Source: Acanthochlamys bracteata
Lineage: Eukaryota; Streptophyta; Magnoliopsida; Pandanales; Velloziaceae
Reading direction: 5' to 3'
Length of the DNA: 64,000 nucleotides
NCBI GenBank assembly: GCA_019914995.1
Contig: CM034145.1
Span: 5,401,262 to 5,465,261 of the forward strand
Shown: one piece after another, positions 61,001 through 64,000 of the stretch
How positions within the stretch are numbered: the stretch's first letter is position 1
How the letters are laid out: every line of letters starts with the position of its first letter
Notes under the pieces: generated by a model
Databases searched by the model: none
What the model was told of the DNA's origin: nothing
The model's input: the letters and a program-made list of their open reading frames with translations, nothing else
Program-made: the position numbers and the translations under genes

Positions 61001-62226
61001 TGCTGAGTGCTAGAAGTTCATTAAGGTGTACAACAGAAAGGAAAGAACGAAGGAAAACAAGTAGTTGAAAGTTGTTACATTCACATCTCTCAAATCTCAT
61101 TGTTGTTATTGTTGATCTTCTTCTTCTGAGTCTTCTTTTCTTATCGGCTTTACATAGAAGGCTTGAGAGAAGAGAGTTAGGAACAGTAACCGTTTTATTT
61201 AGTTTTCCCAACTTTGTCCTTTCACTCTCTGCAGTAATTTCTGTTTTGCCGCTCTTCTTTTTCTCTTATTTGTCTGAAACAATAGTTTTTTTTTAAAAAT
61301 AATAAATAATTTTTATATAAATAAATTTAAAATAATTTTTAATACAAATTACTTTTGAATTATTTACGGTGAAAGTAAATAAGGCCCCGCATGTCTGTAG
61401 TTTCCTTGCCAATCCTGAACTATTATTTGCTATCATTATCTGTTCATGTTTGTCTCACTCTCATGTGTGACAAGCGCATCCAACCGAATGAATTGTGATC
61501 GAGGGAAGTAGGAAAATATATATTTAAGTGCAGAAGGAAGTTGTCAGCTCGTTCTTGACAAATCCTATCGGGTATTCATAATCTGGAGTATTAAAAGGAT
61601 TGGAACCTTTTTCTTATCTCTTTTTCAAAATGCTGATATTCTAAACTTTACTTATGGATATTACTGGAACCATAAAATCACATAGACCTTTCAAGACCTG
61701 GACACTTCTAGCCTCTCAAAAATGTCATACTGATTTTTCCATATGCATGAAGAACAATCACTACCTATCATACAGGTACCCTGTGGACCTGTATATAATT
61801 AAGACTACACGTTCTATATAGAAAACAGTTTCTAGTACCTGTGCATTGCTTCATGTAAAAGAACTTGTTCCCTCTACCATCTTCCGTTCCCAGTCCTGCA
61901 ATGTCCCAAAATACGCTCATCTTAACAGCCACCACTTTATAATAACAAACAAGCGTAACATTAATACCAGAACCAGTACAAAAGAAAGACAACAATTGCC
62001 AACAGGCAAATAGGTTTTTTAAGTGCATACTGCACCAAGGAACCTATACATCATATGCATGATGCTTACTAAGCTCCGGTGTAAGGTATGTCATCCACAG
62101 GAGAACTTATTCAGACTCCAAAACTCACGATCTAAAGACAGTTTGCAAGATCATAGAAAATATGTAGGGAATACAAAGATTTATTATACGGACTCCGATA
62201 ATACTAATCTGATAACCACTGATCTC
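58074..62226. other. gene-poor region, possible unrecognised transcript
   Basis: 58074-58960 is the GGP-like 3' UTR followed by AT-rich DNA, and a (CTAT)n tract lies at 59034-59058. From 59100 to 61280 the composition is less AT-biased, with A/AAC-rich plus-strand blocks, CT-rich tracts and a CCGCCGCCGC stretch near 59718. Several ORFs of 60-110 codons occur on both strands, none resembling a known family. It could be an untranslated transcript or a fast-evolving gene. 61300-62226 looks like plain intergenic DNA and the 3' side of SAMDC. Confidence 0.4.
60438..60647 (+). CDS. unrecognised small ORF, doubtful
   Basis: From the Met at 60438 this reads about 69 residues: a short Cys-containing hydrophobic start (MGFFVLCCSSRFAWCIMAAT), then a Gln/Lys-rich middle (EKQQKKSQKQQQQQ) and a polar tail ending NTLSNTDD. 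The opposite strand also has an open frame through the same CAG/CTG-type repeats, so the openness may reflect low complexity only. No homologue is recognised. Confidence 0.15.
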   Translation: MGFFVLCCSSRFAWCIMAATSSVAAEAEKQQKKSQKQQQQQFPCEPKKQKAPNSNTLHWTINTLSNTDD

Positions 62227-63366
62227 TCAAAAGACCGCCTTGTCCTTCCCAGCCTTCTCCTCTTCCTCTGAGTCATCTCCTTCCCAGCAATGAAAGATGG
62301 ATCTTGGTGATGCAGAGCAGGAGGGAGAAGCTACAAAAGTCTGGTACATCAGGAGGCCGCCACAGGGAAGAGTCTGTTCCACATTGTCCTCGCAAGCAAA
62401 GCCATCAACATTCACCATCTTTCCCCAGGTTGCAGCCCGATCACGTCCACCAAAAACAGTGACTGCAACAGAGAACTCAGAAGGGTTGAAGCACTTCAGA
62501 ACCCTTTGGACTAGCTCAGAGTACACCAATTCCTCTGGATTGAACCCCATGGCTTCATAGCTCGCATAGCTGAAACCATCCTCTGGCGTCACATGGATAG
62601 TGGAGAACGCAGGGCCATGAATGCCATTCATTGAATATCCGCATGGGTCAAACTCGAAGTCACATATCTCCATCTCAGGGATAATGTTTGAAATTCCAGA
62701 GAACTTAGTCATCTCCTTTGCAGAGTTAGGCTGCCCATCAGCTGTATTCTTGTAGAAAATTGATGCACATGCAGTGCTCAACCCAGTCATGCACATCTCA
62801 AGTGTGACCATTGGAACCTCAGGCTTCCGAGTTGCATAATAGATGTGCCACTTATGACTTGGATTACCTGCATCACCGATCACATAGGCATGCCCACCAG
62901 AGGCCAGGTCGCCAAAGAAGCTATTGAGGACAGCCACCTCCTCTGAGAAACTGCGGTGAGGTGCAGGCTGGGCACTAGCGAAAATGAAAGTCCCACGAGA
63001 GTACTTCACAGACTGAACAGAGAGGGAAAGCTGTGAAGCAAGCTCAAGAATCACAGGAATGGACAGAAGGAGCTTTGTTGTTCCGCAGGTCTTCAGGATA
63101 ATCTTGTATGGGTAAACAAACAAGCTCGATTCTGAGAGGACATATGAGTCAAAATCCTTGTTTGAAAGCTGAGATACAACTGTGCACCGTGCTGCATCCA
63201 AAATGGAATCGATTTGACCACGGGAGAGGGCACGCAAGCCCCATCCTTGGGGATCAACGAAAACAGGAGCCTCTGAGAAAGTAATCTCAAGGCGTTTTTC
63301 ATAACCCTCAAACCCGATTGGCGAGGCCGAAGGAGGGCCCATCGAATCAGTCAACAAAACCGTCAT
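62227..63366 (-). CDS. SAMDC: S-adenosylmethionine decarboxylase proenzyme
   Basis: 379 residues without introns in the coding part, as is usual for plants. The enzyme decarboxylates SAM to supply aminopropyl groups for spermidine and spermine synthesis in the cytosol. The proenzyme cleaves itself in LSESSLFVYP (between Glu79 and Ser80, counting from 63366), making the pyruvoyl cofactor. The family head SPIGFEGYEKRLEITF is clear, and TIHVTPEDGFSYASYEAMGF includes the PEST-like segment tied to rapid turnover. The tail is acidic (DDSEEEEKAGKDK). A second in-frame Met at 63342 (MGPPSASPIGFEGYEKR) matches the usual family start length better; the first Met has the better -3 purine. Two upstream ORFs lie in the leader. 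Confidence 0.95.
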   Translation of the reverse strand: MTVLLTDSMGPPSASPIGFEGYEKRLEITFSEAPVFVDPQGWGLRALSRGQIDSILDAARCTVVSQLSNKDFDSYVLSESSLFVYPYKIILKTCGTTKLLLSIPVILELASQLSLSVQSVKYSRGTFIFASAQPAPHRSFSEEVAVLNSFFGDLASGGHAYVIGDAGNPSHKWHIYYATRKPEVPMVTLEMCMTGLSTACASIFYKNTADGQPNSAKEMTKFSGISNIIPEMEICDFEFDPCGYSMNGIHGPAFSTIHVTPEDGFSYASYEAMGFNPEELVYSELVQRVLKCFNPSEFSVAVTVFGGRDRAATWGKMVNVDGFACEDNVEQTLPCGGLLMYQTFVASPSCSASPRSIFHCWEGDDSEEEEKAGKDKAVF

Positions 63367-63520
63367 TTCCAAGAGTGCGTAAAGAGAATCAAGAAGACAA
63401 GGAAGAAAAGGGGGGAAATTTGAGAGTGTGGTTCAGCTAGCCAGGGAGCTTTTGATAGCAAAAAACTAAAAGGCAAATGCAAATTAAAAGTCTACTCTAC
63501 TGGATGCATCCAAAGGGATA

Positions 63521-63777
63521 TCAGGATGGCTTCCGAGCGCACTGCAAAGACGAACAAAATAAAGAAGCAAGAGTTAGACATAAAGAAGCAAACACATTTG
63601 CAGAACAAACTTGCGCTTAAGGCTATCAAAAGAGTTTAAACTCACGTTGGAGTATGCAGCTGATCGGAACTTCTTTATGCCTCCGTTTGGTCGAACATCC
63701 TCAATGCTGTAGCCAAGGGGAATTTCATATTGTTGGGAATTACTACTAGACTTCTTTTTGCCACCTTTGGACTCCAT
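63521..63777 (-). promoter_or_regulatory. SAMDC small uORF (conserved peptide uORF)
   Basis: A 50-residue leader peptide in two exons, 63777-63646 and 63541-63521, split by an intron with a CCAAC|GTGAG donor. It begins MESKGGKKKSSS and contains EIPLGYSIEDVRPNGGIKKF, ending SNCARKPS. This peptide is strongly conserved in plant SAMDC leaders. It is known to stall ribosomes when polyamines are high and so lowers translation of the main ORF. Its stop lies 154 bases before the main ATG at 63366. Confidence 0.96.
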
Positions 63778-63785
63778 TAAAACAT
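63777..63785 (-). promoter_or_regulatory. SAMDC tiny uORF
   Basis: Reads ATG TTT TAA on the minus strand. The last A of its stop is the first A of the small-uORF ATG, giving the one-base overlap described for plant SAMDC leaders. When polyamines are low, translation of this tiny frame makes ribosomes bypass the inhibitory small uORF. It sits eight bases from the start of a leader exon whose AG acceptor is at 63794-63795. Confidence 0.93.
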
Positions 63786-63795
63786 TCACAATCCT

Positions 63796-64000
63796 GTAAC
63801 ACAAGAAAAGAGACGTTAAAACCTCTAACCTGAAAACTAAATGACAACTGCAGCCTAATACAATTCCAAACAAATCTTATAGTCCTTAAGCGACACGCTC
63901 TATGACCACAAAAAAAAAGGCATTGTAACAAACTTAATCACATATCATAACGATCAAAAAAAGTTACCTATGCCCTATGTATTAGACCACAAAAAAAAAA
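63796..64000 (-). other. SAMDC 5'-leader intron and window end
   Basis: Upstream (minus-strand sense) of the acceptor at 63794-63795 lies AT-rich DNA with short A runs, fitting the leader intron common in SAMDC genes. The first non-coding exon and the promoter are not visible in the window. Confidence 0.5.

Noticed and set aside
63574-63873. Separate 99-residue minus-strand gene
   Set aside because: It is the SAMDC small uORF exon read through flanking intron sequence; only the part from 63777 is conserved.
1-64000. tRNA, rRNA, CRISPR or viral sequences
   Set aside because: No cloverleaf B-box signature, rRNA core motif, regularly spaced repeat array or reverse-transcriptase/replicase ORF was recognised by eye.

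Overview
The window is nuclear DNA from a flowering plant, almost certainly a eudicot. It has AT-rich intergenic and intronic DNA, many GT-AG introns, MITE-like elements, and plant-specific families (class III peroxidase, a WRINKLED-type double-AP2 factor, a PTC52-type Rieske oxygenase, and the paired-uORF leader of S-adenosylmethionine decarboxylase). The species cannot be named from sequence alone. No rRNA or tRNA gene, CRISPR array or viral genome was seen. All gene models below were built by hand from splice signals and frame continuity; each joined CDS stays in frame.

Layout, left to right. 380-6078 (+): 3' part of a TSS/REC (clustered-mitochondria family) gene. 9496-13213 (+): WRI3/WRI4-like AP2 transcription factor with a 9-nt micro-exon. 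14204-15106 (-): unrecognised Lys/Glu-rich protein. 15514-17262 (+): probable SKA2-like kinetochore protein. 17993-34396 (-): 21-exon Nudix/dipeptidyl-peptidase III fusion (NUDT3-like). One NUDT3 intron carries a 3.6-kb DNA transposon with decayed pieces of a CYSTM gene and a cytosolic ribosomal protein S12 gene; another carries a 417-bp foldback element. 35487-38681 (+): SERINC/TMS1 membrane protein. 40469-42751 (-): PTC52-like Rieske oxygenase. 45583-46914 (+): class III peroxidase. 47970-53226 (-): RAD23. 55509-58073 (+): gamma-glutamyl-peptidase-like class I amidotransferase. 62227-63366 (-): S-adenosylmethionine decarboxylase, with its tiny and small uORFs at 63521-63785.

The genes do not form a pathway; they are ordinary neighbouring housekeeping and regulatory loci. 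From memory, WRI4 and NUDT3 are adjacent in Arabidopsis, and SERINC and RAD23 homologues lie in the same or the duplicated Arabidopsis segment, so the block looks like ancestral microsynteny.

The most notable features are the gene-capturing transposon, three introns whose donors read GC instead of GT, the WRI micro-exon, the overlapping uORF pair of SAMDC, the long foldback in NUDT3, and TTA-flanked MITEs. Nothing here looks like a new multigene system.
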